In this document: positions 10,040 through 19,144 of the stretch, piece after piece | Layout: every line of letters begins with the position of its first letter | Numbering within the stretch: position 1 is the stretch's first letter | Assembly: GCA_003612525.1 (NCBI GenBank) | Contig: RAZD01000009.1 | Span: 106,011 to 170,010, forward strand | From: a bacterium C-53 | Lineage (GTDB): Bacteria; Bacillota; Clostridia; Lachnospirales; Lachnospiraceae | DNA length: 64,000 nucleotides | Reading direction: 5' to 3' | The notes under the pieces: model-generated | What the model saw: the letters and a program-made list of their open reading frames with translations, nothing else | The model's database searches: none | What the model was told of the DNA's origin: nothing | Program-made: the position numbers and the translations under genes

Positions 10040-11455
10040 ATGGATGGGCTGGAATGTAGCGAAATTATGAAAACACAACTTGAATATTCAGGAAGAATAG
10101 ATCCGGAATATTATCAAAAGAAATATATCCGTTATCAATCACTTGTGGAAAATTGCAGAAATTTTGAATTGAAAGAAAAAACCGATTTTATAGTAGGCCC
10201 CTTCGGGTCTTCTTATAACACTGAAAACTATGTCCCAAATTCCGGTTATCGTTATGTTCGAGGACAAGATGTAAAACCATTTGTATTGAAAGACGACGAT
10301 GCACGTTATATGACAAAGGAAGATTTTCACAGATTATCAAAATATGCGTTAAAAGAGAATGATATATTAGTTTCAGTAGTTGGCACATTAGGTAATGCAT
10401 GTATTGTACAAAAAAAGGATATCCCTGGAATATTTAGTTGTAAAAGTACCGTACTGAGAACAAACGAAATGAATCCCTATTACTTACTGTCATATCTAAA
10501 CTCAAAATTTGGCCATGATTTACTACTTCGAAAAGAAAGGGGTGCAATACAGAAAGGACTAAACCTGGGAGATTTGCACAGTTTATTGGTACCGGTACTC
10601 ACAAGCAATATTCAAACAATACTTGAATCAATGATAAAGCGTTCGTTAAATCAATTAGAACACGCAAAAAACATCTATAAATCTGCCGAAACAACACTCC
10701 TTTACGAACTTGGCATTCAAACAGATGCATTTCCCAGTAGCACAATTTCCATAAAATCCTTCTCGCAAAGTTTATCTACTAGCGGCCGTTTAGATGCTGA
10801 ATACTATCAAGCGAAATATGATTTTCTTTTTCATAAACTAAAACAATTTCCATGCAAAAAACTGGGCGGAAATCACGGAATTGTGACTATTACTAAATCA
10901 ATTGAGCCAGGAAGCACGGCATATCGAAAACAAGGAATTCCATTTATCCGCGTGGGAGATGTAACAAAATTTGGAATTTCTGAGCCCGAAATCTTTTTAC
11001 CAGAAGATATTGCAAAAGATGTTTCTTCATTGTATCCCAAAAAAGAAACAATCCTTTTTTCAAAAGATGGCAGTGCCGGCATTGCATATAAATTAGAAAA
11101 AGACAAAAAGTTGATTACTTCAGGGGCGCTATTGCATCTTACAGTATGCAATATGGAAGATGTGCTTCCCGATTATTTGACACTGGTATTAAATTCACCA
11201 GTCGTTCAACTCCAGGCTGAACGCGATTCTAATGGAGCAATCATTCAACATTGGAAACTTTCAGAAATTAAAAATGTTATAATTCCTGTTCTCAATAAAA
11301 ATATACAAAAAGAAATTACTTCAAAAGTCCAGGAATCATTTGCTCTACGCCATCAATCTGAGCAATTCATGCAATACTCAAAGAAAGCTGTTGAAATCGC
11401 CATTGAACAAAATGAAGAAGCTGCAATTCAATGGTTGAAAGCGAAAGGGATTTAA
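10040..11455 (+). CDS. hsdS: Restriction-modification specificity subunit (HsdS-like)
   Basis: About 471 aa with two tandem target-recognition domains separated by conserved helices, the usual type I S-subunit plan. Each half opens with a similar motif (SGRIDPEYYQKKY near 15, SGRLDAEYYQAKY near 248) and carries Methylase_S features (FIVGPFGSS, GYRYVRGQDV; IPFIRVGDVTKFG). It would give sequence specificity to the fused nuclease-methylase just upstream. The start is unclear: TTG at 10037 and ATG at 10040 lack a good ribosome site, and the frame stays open back into the upstream gene, so translation is probably coupled. Confidence 0.9.
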   Translation: MDGLECSEIMKTQLEYSGRIDPEYYQKKYIRYQSLVENCRNFELKEKTDFIVGPFGSSYNTENYVPNSGYRYVRGQDVKPFVLKDDDARYMTKEDFHRLSKYALKENDILVSVVGTLGNACIVQKKDIPGIFSCKSTVLRTNEMNPYYLLSYLNSKFGHDLLLRKERGAIQKGLNLGDLHSLLVPVLTSNIQTILESMIKRSLNQLEHAKNIYKSAETTLLYELGIQTDAFPSSTISIKSFSQSLSTSGRLDAEYYQAKYDFLFHKLKQFPCKKLGGNHGIVTITKSIEPGSTAYRKQGIPFIRVGDVTKFGISEPEIFLPEDIAKDVSSLYPKKETILFSKDGSAGIAYKLEKDKKLITSGALLHLTVCNMEDVLPDYLTLVLNSPVVQLQAERDSNGAIIQHWKLSEIKNVIIPVLNKNIQKEITSKVQESFALRHQSEQFMQYSKKAVEIAIEQNEEAAIQWLKAKGI

Positions 11456-11483
11456 GCGCCACCACGATTGCAGAAGAATACAG

Positions 11484-11515
11484 AAAAAAGGCATCTCCAC
11501 TCCCCCGAAGATGCC
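11484..11515 (-). terminator. Terminator of the ABC importer operon
   Basis: Stem GGCATCT (11490-11496) with AGATGCC (11509-11515). On the minus strand it ends in a TTTTTT run, directly after the solute-binding protein stop at 11530. It may also stop plus-strand hsdS transcripts less efficiently. Confidence 0.8.
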
Positions 11516-11529
11516 CTTTCTGTCAATTC

Positions 11530-13023
11530 CTATTTTGTTTTTTTCCACTCGTCAATCTGCTTCTGCATTTCAGCAATGACCTTATCGATTCCTGTTGCAT
11601 CAAGTTTCTCCTGAAGCTTCGGCAGATATTCATCCGGGTCAACGCTTCCCGTAAACAGAGATTTTCCAAACTCATCAAGCACATTTGCAAATCCCGCTAC
11701 TTCCGTGCTGACAGGTTCCAGATCAAAGTCAAATCCAAAGGATGGCGCAGCCAATGACGAATTGTTAAATTCTTTAAATACAGCCCACTTGTCAACCGGC
11801 TCATTTTGCAGCACATATGTATTAAATAATCCCCCCTGTACCCAGTAAGAAACTGAATAGTTCTTCCTCGTTTCTTCGTTCAGCTTGATTTTATTGTCAT
11901 ATACGTACGGTTTTCCTTCCGCCGCAGCCGCCTCATCAGCGGGCACTTCTACCTTATCCCAGTGCTCACCCTCTATACCGTAATTCAACAGATTTCGTAA
12001 ATATTCATCCGTATTAATCAGATTCAGGAGTTCCACCGCCTTCTCCGGGTGTTTTGTCTGCGCATTAATGGCTGTCAATGCACCGCGCGCGGACAGATTC
12101 GTCACATACGTGTCCATGATTGGAGTCGCCACCACTTCATATCCGAGGTCTTTGCCCCACACAAGCTCCGCATACGGCTGTCCGTCACCCTTTGTCACAA
12201 AACGTTTAATGGATTTATCATCCGATGCGGTAGCCGCATCCTTATTAATATAACCGTCCAGATAGTATTTGCGCATGGTCTTAAGCGTATCTTTCATCTT
12301 TTCTGTCTCAAACAGGTTCTGAACTGTCAGCGTATCATCCCCGTACTCAATTCCGACAGGATCCTGAATCAGGTCCATGTAGACCGGAGCAGAATAACTG
12401 CTTGTCAGGTACATAGGCACTACATCCGGTTCATTCTCCTTAATCAGTTTCAGCCACGGTTCCAGATCTTCAAGACTATGTATCTCATCTACCGGAACAT
12501 TGTACTTGTCAACATATTCTTTCGTGAATACCCACATCGGCATGCTTCCAATTTCTTTTTCACTCGGAACACCGTATGTTTTACCCTGCACCTTTGCAGC
12601 TTCCCAGAAACGCTCATCAATATTTTTATACATATCCGTATCTTTTATATAATCATCGATGGCAAGAAATGCGCCCTTGTTCGCGTTCTGAAGATAATTG
12701 TTCGCCCATGAACAGGTGAAACATAAATCCCAGTCGTCCCCTGTATTGATAATCACCTGCATCTTCTGATTATAATCACCCCAGCCAGCCGTATTGATTT
12801 TAAGCTTTACTCCGATCTTTTCAGCCGTATACTCATTCACTTTCTCCAGAACCCTGTCCTGATCTTTCTGAGCATCGCCAATCTGCCACCATGTAAGCTC
12901 CGCGATCTCCTCACCGCTTGAATTTTTTTCCGCCTTTTTTCCACCACATCCTGTCAGAAGGCCCAGGGTCATAAGTCCCACAAAACCTGCCGCCACATAT
13001 TTTTTCCACTTAATTCGTATCAT
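11530..13023 (-). CDS. Extracellular solute-binding lipoprotein of a sugar ABC importer
   Basis: About 497 aa. The frame opens at 13032, but that ATG abuts AAGGAGG; the ATG at 13023 sits 9 nt after it and is preferred. A lipoprotein signal peptide ends in LLTGC (Cys26), so the protein is anchored outside the membrane. The rest resembles large LplA/YtcQ-type oligosaccharide-binding proteins (ELTWWQIGDA near the start, WAVFKEFNNSS near 390). It is the last gene of the permease operon. With GH38 and GH125 enzymes nearby, a mannose-containing N-glycan fragment is the likely ligand (inference). Confidence 0.92.
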   Translation of the reverse strand: MIRIKWKKYVAAGFVGLMTLGLLTGCGGKKAEKNSSGEEIAELTWWQIGDAQKDQDRVLEKVNEYTAEKIGVKLKINTAGWGDYNQKMQVIINTGDDWDLCFTCSWANNYLQNANKGAFLAIDDYIKDTDMYKNIDERFWEAAKVQGKTYGVPSEKEIGSMPMWVFTKEYVDKYNVPVDEIHSLEDLEPWLKLIKENEPDVVPMYLTSSYSAPVYMDLIQDPVGIEYGDDTLTVQNLFETEKMKDTLKTMRKYYLDGYINKDAATASDDKSIKRFVTKGDGQPYAELVWGKDLGYEVVATPIMDTYVTNLSARGALTAINAQTKHPEKAVELLNLINTDEYLRNLLNYGIEGEHWDKVEVPADEAAAAEGKPYVYDNKIKLNEETRKNYSVSYWVQGGLFNTYVLQNEPVDKWAVFKEFNNSSLAAPSFGFDFDLEPVSTEVAGFANVLDEFGKSLFTGSVDPDEYLPKLQEKLDATGIDKVIAEMQKQIDEWKKTK

Positions 13024-13046
13024 CTCTTTCATCCTCCTTCTAAATA

Positions 13047-13949
13047 TTACTCTTTCACCGCTCCTACCGTCAATCCACTCACAAAATACCGCTGGAAAAA
13101 CGGATAGGCAAAAATGATCGGCAGCGTCGAGATTACCACGATCGCCATTTTGATTGTTTCCTTTGGCATATTAGCCGCAACCGCAATTCCGTCCACGCCC
13201 ATTGTCGCCTTATTGTTCGCAAGCCAGTCAATGGAACTTTCAATCTGAATCAACAGATACTGAAGCGGAATCATATTTTTGTTATCCATATACATCATGG
13301 CATTAAACCAGTCATTCCAGTAACCCAGTGTCAAAAAAAGCCCGATCGTCGCAAGTCCGGGCAGCGCCATCGGAATCACGATTTGGAAGAACAGTCTCCA
13401 TTCGGACGCACCGTCGATCTTGGCTGACTCCACCACCGCATCCGGAATACTCGTTTTGAAAAAAGTCCGAAGCACAATGATATTAAATGAATTCATGCAA
13501 ATCGGCAGAATCAACGCCCATATGGAATCCTTTAACATCATCACCTTTGTTACAATCAAGTAATTTGCGATCATACCGCCGCTAAACAGCATCGGAATCG
13601 TTATAACCGTCGTAAAAAATTTACGGTAAGCATATGTCTTTCGCGAAAGCGCATACGCATATGTACCTGTAAGCAAAAGTCCGATAATCGTTCCTGCAAT
13701 TGTGACAACAATCGTCACTCCATAGCTCTTTATAATATTCTCCCCTGCGCTTATGATATACTCATATGCATACAAACTGAACTTTTCCGGAATAAACCGA
13801 TACCCATTCATCGCCAGCGACGTCTCATCTGTAAACGATATGATAATGACAAAAATAAAAGGAATGATACAGATCAGCGACAACACCGTAAGCAAAATAT
13901 TGAACACGATATTGGTTGATGTTTTAATCTGATTATATTTGCACTCCAC
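13047..13949 (-). CDS. Sugar ABC transporter permease (YtcP/CarB family)
   Basis: A 300-aa inner-membrane permease with six predicted helices, beginning FNILLTVLSLICIIPFIFVI. The EAA loop that contacts the ATPase is visible as ESAKIDGASEWRLFFQIVIP near residue 185. It lies 11 nt after the partner permease and 23 nt before the binding-protein start, forming one operon. No ATPase gene is present; importers of this family commonly borrow a shared MsmK-like ATPase encoded elsewhere. Confidence 0.94.
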   Translation of the reverse strand: MECKYNQIKTSTNIVFNILLTVLSLICIIPFIFVIIISFTDETSLAMNGYRFIPEKFSLYAYEYIISAGENIIKSYGVTIVVTIAGTIIGLLLTGTYAYALSRKTYAYRKFFTTVITIPMLFSGGMIANYLIVTKVMMLKDSIWALILPICMNSFNIIVLRTFFKTSIPDAVVESAKIDGASEWRLFFQIVIPMALPGLATIGLFLTLGYWNDWFNAMMYMDNKNMIPLQYLLIQIESSIDWLANNKATMGVDGIAVAANMPKETIKMAIVVISTLPIIFAYPFFQRYFVSGLTVGAVKE

Positions 13950-13960
13950 AATCTCACCTC

Positions 13961-14914
13961 CTAGAATAATGCGTTCTCGTTGTCAACCTTTGATACGATC
14001 TTATTCGCTATCATAATCAGGACAAATCCGACTGCCGACTGGAACAGCGCCGCCGCAGAACTCATTCCAATCTCGCCGCTTGTTTTCAGTGCACGGAAAA
14101 TATAGGTATCAAGCACATTCGTCACCGGATAAAGCGGCCCTGAATTCTTGGGAAGCTGATAGAACAGTCCAAAGTCTGCTTTGAAAATTCCGCCAACGGA
14201 CATAATCAGCAAAATGGTGATGACAGGTTTTAAAAGCGGCAGTGTAATATATTTGATCTGCTGCCATTTCGTCGCACCGTCAAGAACGGCTGCTTCATAA
14301 TAAGTCTTGTCAATCCCACAGATTGATGCAAGATACACGACCGTGTTATATCCCATTCCTTTCCACTGACTCATAAAAATAATGATAAAGGGCCAGAATT
14401 TCTTTTCTGTATACCACGATATCGGTTCTCCCCCAAACTGCTGAATTAATGCGTTGAAATACCCCTTTTCAGGATTCAAAAATGCAAAGACACAGTAGCT
14501 TACTACAACCCAAGACAGAAAGTACGGCAGGAACATGGAACTTTGGTATACCTTCATCATCCCCTTATTTTTGATCTCATTTAAAAGCAACGCGAGCACA
14601 ACCGGAATCGCTACGCCGAGAATGATGAATGTAAAATTGTAAAGCACCGTATTTCTTACAATAATCCATGCATCTCCACTGCTGAACAGAAATTTAAAGT
14701 TGTCAAACCATACCGTCTCACTCGTAAACAGATTGTAGAAAAATCCGTCTCCGGAAAGCCTGAACTTTTTAAACGCAACCAAGATACCAAACAGCGGCAG
14801 ATAGGCAAAGAATAAAAACCATACGGCGCCCGGCATGCTTAAAATCAGCAGCTCTTTATTCGCTTTCAGCCGGCTTATAAAATTTCCATTCTGTTTTTTT
14901 GTTTCAGCCTTCAC
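13961..14914 (-). CDS. Sugar ABC transporter permease (LplB family)
   Basis: About 317 aa. A longer frame opens at ATG 15010, but AAGGAGGAGG lies 8 nt before the GTG at 14914, making that the likely start. Residues 20-317 hold six helices (LLILSMPGAVWFLFFAYLPL first) and the EAA loop (YYEAAVLDGATKWQQIKYIT). It is the first gene of the permease-permease-binding protein operon and pairs with the YtcP-like permease. Confidence 0.93.
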   Translation of the reverse strand: MKAETKKQNGNFISRLKANKELLILSMPGAVWFLFFAYLPLFGILVAFKKFRLSGDGFFYNLFTSETVWFDNFKFLFSSGDAWIIVRNTVLYNFTFIILGVAIPVVLALLLNEIKNKGMMKVYQSSMFLPYFLSWVVVSYCVFAFLNPEKGYFNALIQQFGGEPISWYTEKKFWPFIIIFMSQWKGMGYNTVVYLASICGIDKTYYEAAVLDGATKWQQIKYITLPLLKPVITILLIMSVGGIFKADFGLFYQLPKNSGPLYPVTNVLDTYIFRALKTSGEIGMSSAAALFQSAVGFVLIMIANKIVSKVDNENALF

Positions 14915-15081
14915 GTTAAAAACCTCCTCCTTCTTTTCACACCGTCCTGTGACTTTGATTTCTGTCAATTTGCGGTGTTTTTTATTTATATTAACTATAT
15001 CATTGTGCATTTTTTACGCATAGTTGAAAACTTTTAGGTTTATTGCACAAATTCCAGAGACATTTTTCCCGTTTTAGGCAC

Positions 15082-15121
15082 AAAAAAATCGTGAAATAAT
15101 TTGTCCACTATTTCACGATTT
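15082..15121 (-). terminator. Terminator of the YesMN two-component operon
   Basis: A perfect 13-bp stem (AAATCGTGAAATA at 15086-15098, complement at 15109-15121) ends in a seven-T run on the minus strand, 9 nt after the YesN-type regulator stop. It separates the regulator unit from the importer operon. Confidence 0.85.
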
Positions 15122-15129
15122 TGTCCGGT

Positions 15130-16644
15130 CTAGTATTTCTTCATTTCCCGTAAAGACGCGGGCGATACCCCATAACACTGTTTGAATTTTCTATAGAAGT
15201 AGCTGGTATCAGGATAACCGGCCTCCTTTGCAATATCATTAATCTTCATATTTGTATTGAGAATCAGGTCTTTTGCGATACTGTTCTTTGTATTGCTTAA
15301 ATACCTGGCAAAAGAACACCCCACTTCTTTTTGAAAAATCTGCCCCAGATAAGAAGCATTCATATGGTACTTATACGCGAGCGTCTTTAGATTCATATCT
15401 TCCTTATAATTTTGCTGCACTTCGGAGATAATCTGCCGGACCACCGGAGTATACTGCGAATCCTCCTCATGCATGCACTCAATAATTTCTGTAATCTCGG
15501 ACAGAAAAGCCGTCTTTATCCCCAGGATATCATCCGCATTAAAAATTGTCTCAATCATCTCCGGGAGATCATAAAACCTGCCGGATTCCAGTTTATATTC
15601 TTTCTTGATTTCCTGGAGCATCATCGCCGTCTTTACGGCCATCTGATATAATGAACTTACCGAAGCATCTTTTCGTATATTGTTGATTAATAAATCCTCT
15701 ATGTAGCCAACCGCCGCTTCTGTCTCTTTCTTTAAAATCAGCCTGCGCAGCTTTGCCTCATCCATAAGAATCTCTTCCGTCTTCCTGATCTGAATCTGGT
15801 CCTGACTGATACAGCTTCCGTATCCTTCAATAATCAGATATTTCTGAAGTTTCTTCGCTGCCCGATACGATGCAGGCAGCTGCTTAAAGCTTTGAAACGC
15901 CGGCCCCACACCGATAAAAGTCATCAGATTAAACCCGCTCTCAACCTTATTCTGAAGCTCTGAAAAATACTCCTGCGCCTGGCTCTCCTCCCAGCCCTCC
16001 GCCTCAGCTATCATAAGAATGCTGTCCGGCGGAAGGTGCACAATCTTAAGACCGCTCTCCTCTTTCTGAAGCATTACAAGCACATCGGCAATGCTGCTTT
16101 CCTTCGGCTCCTCCACTTTCCATTTCATCACAGCCGCATAGTACGTTCCGTGAGATTCCAATCCCAGCAATTTTGCATAGGATTCATACTCGTCTTCTTC
16201 CGGCCTTCCGTTCAGGAAATGCAGCCATTGCGTTTTCTCATCAATATATTTCATTTTGTCCCTGTCCATCTCGTCAAGCTTCTTCGAGGTTTCCCGAAGC
16301 TGACGCGCAAGCTCCTCCTCGTCGATCGGCTTTAAAATATAGTTTTCCACCTCCAGACGAATGGCCTCCCTCGCATACTCAAATTCATCATATCCGGTCA
16401 GTATAATAAAGCGCACCCGCTCTTCCTTCTCTCTTATCTTTCGAAGCAGCGTAAGCCCGTCCATGCCCGGCATGCTGATATCCGTAACAACAATCTGTAC
16501 CGGCTCTCTCTCCCACATTTCAAGCGCCTCCTGTCCATCATGCGCCATGTGCACTACTTCCATTCCAAGCGCCTCCCAGTCCAGGATATTCCGGATTCCC
16601 TTAAGAATCAGTTCTTCATCTTCCACCAGCATTACTTTCTTCAT
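15130..16644 (-). CDS. YesN-type response regulator with AraC DNA-binding domain
   Basis: A 504-aa response regulator. The receiver domain spans 1-120 with phospho-acceptor Asp55 (VVTDISMPGMDG) and the conserved Lys in ILKPIDEEEL. A helical middle region leads to two AraC-type helix-turn-helix motifs at the C-terminus (LKTLAYKYHMNASYLGQIFQ and INDIAKEAGYPDTSYFYRKF). It overlaps the 3' end of the sensor kinase gene by 29 bp. Such pairs normally activate neighbouring glycan import and hydrolase genes, here the LplB-type importer and mannosidases. Confidence 0.94.
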   Translation of the reverse strand: MKKVMLVEDEELILKGIRNILDWEALGMEVVHMAHDGQEALEMWEREPVQIVVTDISMPGMDGLTLLRKIREKEERVRFIILTGYDEFEYAREAIRLEVENYILKPIDEEELARQLRETSKKLDEMDRDKMKYIDEKTQWLHFLNGRPEEDEYESYAKLLGLESHGTYYAAVMKWKVEEPKESSIADVLVMLQKEESGLKIVHLPPDSILMIAEAEGWEESQAQEYFSELQNKVESGFNLMTFIGVGPAFQSFKQLPASYRAAKKLQKYLIIEGYGSCISQDQIQIRKTEEILMDEAKLRRLILKKETEAAVGYIEDLLINNIRKDASVSSLYQMAVKTAMMLQEIKKEYKLESGRFYDLPEMIETIFNADDILGIKTAFLSEITEIIECMHEEDSQYTPVVRQIISEVQQNYKEDMNLKTLAYKYHMNASYLGQIFQKEVGCSFARYLSNTKNSIAKDLILNTNMKINDIAKEAGYPDTSYFYRKFKQCYGVSPASLREMKKY

Positions 16645-18373
16645 CAGATATCGTTCCTCCTTCCTCGCTCATTTTCGGTTTAAATCGGATAATCACACGC
16701 AGTCCGCCATTTTGTCCTGCCTCCATACGAATTCCATACGCTCTGCCATAGACAGCCTTCAGCCTTCTGTTCACATTGGCAATCCCGATCGAACCCTGTT
16801 TTTTCATCGTATCGTTTTCCAGTTCCTCATTCTTAACCGCAAGTTCCTCCGCCGTCATTCCGTTCCCGTTATCCTCAACAATAATTTTATAGTATTCATC
16901 CTTTTCCACCGTAATACGGATAAAGTTATCAAAGTCTTTCATCCGCATACCGTGAATGAAGTAATTTTCAATGATTGGTTGTATAACAAATTTAATAATC
17001 GGCACCTGCAGATACTCTTCCGGGCATTCAATCACCGCCTCAAACTGGTTCTGATAGCGGTATTCAAAAAGTTCCATATATTTTTTGCAGTAATGCAGTT
17101 CCTGAGCCAGATGAATCACATCCGCTTCTTTGATCTGCGCCCGGAATGTAACAGCCATACTATAAAGCATTTTTCCAACTTCCCTGTCACCATTACAGAT
17201 TGCCTTCATCCGGATGGCCTCAAGTGTATTGTACAGAAAGTGCGGGTTGATCTGGCTCTGCAGCGCCTCCATCTCCGCATTTTTCTGCTCGATTTCCGCA
17301 AGATACCGCTTCTTAATATGTTCGTCAAGACGCGTACACATCTCATTGAAATATTCGGAAATCAGGTCAAGTTCATCCCCGTTTTTATCCGCCGGAATGC
17401 GCACATCCAAGTCCCCGTCCATTACCTGTGTCATTCCGTTCAGGATCCGGTCAAGACGTCCCGCAAGGTGCTGCAAGTAATATCTGACAAATACTTCACC
17501 CAGAACCATAACCAGAATTCCGACGGAACAAATCATGACCAGCACCGACAGCGGAACCGCTGCTGCCCGATTCTTTTTCAGAATGCTCACGGTATGGTAC
17601 TGTTCCGTCTGTGTATGCTCTGCATAAGCTTCCAGAACATGCTCAAGCGTTCCGGCTTTATTCGCACTTATGATTTCAGAAATCTGGTACTGTTCCGCTG
17701 ATGCAAATACGGCAGTGCCTTCCTCATTATACACAATCAGCTCCGGACGGGAGTAATACTTACGGATACTCTCAAACTTCCTGCTCTCAAATCCCAGAAT
17801 CATGCATCCCTTCACCTGCATTGTAGACGGGTTGCGTATTTCCTTTAAATAATAAAAACTGTCCTCGTCCACAAGATCATTTCTTCCAAACCGTTCTTTA
17901 AAGTCCTCCTGCGCGCTCCTTCTGTAACTTTTTCCGTCTCTTGTATACTCTGTAACCTCATCCCTCACATAGCTGAAAAGCATAATACGATTCAGCCCGG
18001 AGTACGCCTGAAACGCATCCTGAAAAAATTCATTGATCCCCTCATATTCACTGATCTTATTTTCTATATAGGTATCAAGACGGTATTTTTGGTAATCGTC
18101 CGGCTCATCCGTCAGATAACGCAAAACGTCATTTAACTCCATCCCCGACTTATACAAATCTTCATGAATGTATTCCGCAATATCGGATGTTTCCTCCAGA
18201 TAAGCAGACGCCGATTCACTCATCATTTCCATATAGCCAAGATTTTGTTCGAGAAAACGGTTTCTCATGCTTGTAAAGAAATAAATGACCAGCGCCGACA
18301 CAACACCGACAAGAATCATTGTATAGATAAAAAACAATTTCTTATACAGCTGTCCTGACCCTTTCATCTCCAT
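16616..18373 (-). CDS. YesM-type sensor histidine kinase
   Basis: About 585 aa; the ATG at 18373 has AAGGGGAT upstream, whereas the frame opens at 18415 inside the upstream terminator. Two membrane helices (near 10-32 and 265-290) flank an extracellular sensor of about 230 residues. HAMP follows, then the His_kinase block with SQINPHFLYNTLEAIRMKA (phospho-His) and an ATPase domain (VIQPIIENYFIHG, VEDNGNGM). Its 3' end overlaps the YesN-type regulator. An extracellular glycan, possibly presented by the binding protein, is the likely signal (inference). Confidence 0.93.
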   Translation of the reverse strand: MEMKGSGQLYKKLFFIYTMILVGVVSALVIYFFTSMRNRFLEQNLGYMEMMSESASAYLEETSDIAEYIHEDLYKSGMELNDVLRYLTDEPDDYQKYRLDTYIENKISEYEGINEFFQDAFQAYSGLNRIMLFSYVRDEVTEYTRDGKSYRRSAQEDFKERFGRNDLVDEDSFYYLKEIRNPSTMQVKGCMILGFESRKFESIRKYYSRPELIVYNEEGTAVFASAEQYQISEIISANKAGTLEHVLEAYAEHTQTEQYHTVSILKKNRAAAVPLSVLVMICSVGILVMVLGEVFVRYYLQHLAGRLDRILNGMTQVMDGDLDVRIPADKNGDELDLISEYFNEMCTRLDEHIKKRYLAEIEQKNAEMEALQSQINPHFLYNTLEAIRMKAICNGDREVGKMLYSMAVTFRAQIKEADVIHLAQELHYCKKYMELFEYRYQNQFEAVIECPEEYLQVPIIKFVIQPIIENYFIHGMRMKDFDNFIRITVEKDEYYKIIVEDNGNGMTAEELAVKNEELENDTMKKQGSIGIANVNRRLKAVYGRAYGIRMEAGQNGGLRVIIRFKPKMSEEGGTISDEESNAGGR

Positions 18374-18400
18374 GCTTCTTATCCCCTTTTTCAAAAGCAC

Positions 18401-18435
18401 AAAAAGGAAATGCATGAACTCTGCATTCCCTTTTT
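18401..18435 (-). terminator. Terminator between DUF624 gene and YesM kinase
   Basis: A hairpin of AAAAAGGAAATGCA (18401-18414) against TGCATTCCCTTTTT (18422-18435), with one mismatch, lies just after the DUF624 stop at 18440 and runs into T on the minus strand. It should reduce transcription from the mannosidase genes into the two-component genes. Confidence 0.75.
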
Positions 18436-18439
18436 CGTT

Positions 18440-19108
18440 CTATTCACTTTTTTCCAGTTCCCGAAAGATACCCTGATTTATAAACATAATAAGGAATCCA
18501 TACACACTCCCCATAAACAGCACCGTTGTTCCCGCCGATATCTCAAACGCTGCAAGAATCAGAACAAATGATGCCACACTGCCAAGCGTCAGAACCGGTT
18601 TTGCAATCAGCAGTGTAACCGCTGTTTTTACAATCTGAATATTCTTCATTTCATAACGGCTCGCCAGCATATAAAGATTCGGCGTAACCAGAACCGTTAT
18701 CACAAACAGTATAACAAATAAAACCATCAGTGGAAAGACCCTGATCTGTACTGCAAAAAATTCCAGATTCGTCCAAAAAACGAAAACCGCAAAGAGCTGG
18801 CACGCGCCAAGCTTTATCTTTTGTAAAAAGCCGGAGCAATAACCTTTTTTGTAATCATGAAACCCCGCCCTCTCCGTTCCGTGAATGACACGGTTCATCG
18901 CATACAGCACCGCCGAAAGCGCCGGGGCCACCGGAAGCAGGCAGACGAGAAACAGCGGAAGGCACTCCCGAATCTGGCCTGCGCCAACAAATAACAAAAA
19001 TAAAAAAAACGGGATATTCGATATCAAAAACAATAGATTCACCATAAAAAAATAGCACACCTTTTCACAAAATCCCATTACTTTGTCCATGCTGAATAAT
19101 TCTTGCAT
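18440..19108 (-). CDS. DUF624 (YesL-like) membrane protein
   Basis: A 222-aa integral membrane protein with about five to six helices (VCYFFMVNLLFLISNIPFFL at 18-37, then helices near 80, 120, 165 and 195). Proteins of the DUF624/YesL family typically sit beside YesMN systems and LplB-type importers; their biochemical role is not established. It lies 36 nt after the alpha-mannosidase gene and before a terminator, so it ends the hydrolase transcript. AAGGAG is 10 nt before the ATG. Confidence 0.88.
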   Translation of the reverse strand: MQELFSMDKVMGFCEKVCYFFMVNLLFLISNIPFFLFLLFVGAGQIRECLPLFLVCLLPVAPALSAVLYAMNRVIHGTERAGFHDYKKGYCSGFLQKIKLGACQLFAVFVFWTNLEFFAVQIRVFPLMVLFVILFVITVLVTPNLYMLASRYEMKNIQIVKTAVTLLIAKPVLTLGSVASFVLILAAFEISAGTTVLFMGSVYGFLIMFINQGIFRELEKSE

Positions 19109-19144
19109 CTTCCGAAAGCTCCTTCCTTACTGTTTTTCATTCTT

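Noticed and set aside
12049..12711. Plus-strand open frame of 220 codons
   Set aside because: It is antisense to the solute-binding protein and has no recognisable domain or ribosome site.
16361..17701. Plus-strand open frame of 446 codons
   Set aside because: It lies wholly opposite the YesN and YesM genes, has low-complexity histidine-, serine- and phenylalanine-rich composition and no ribosome site; it is a shadow of real genes.
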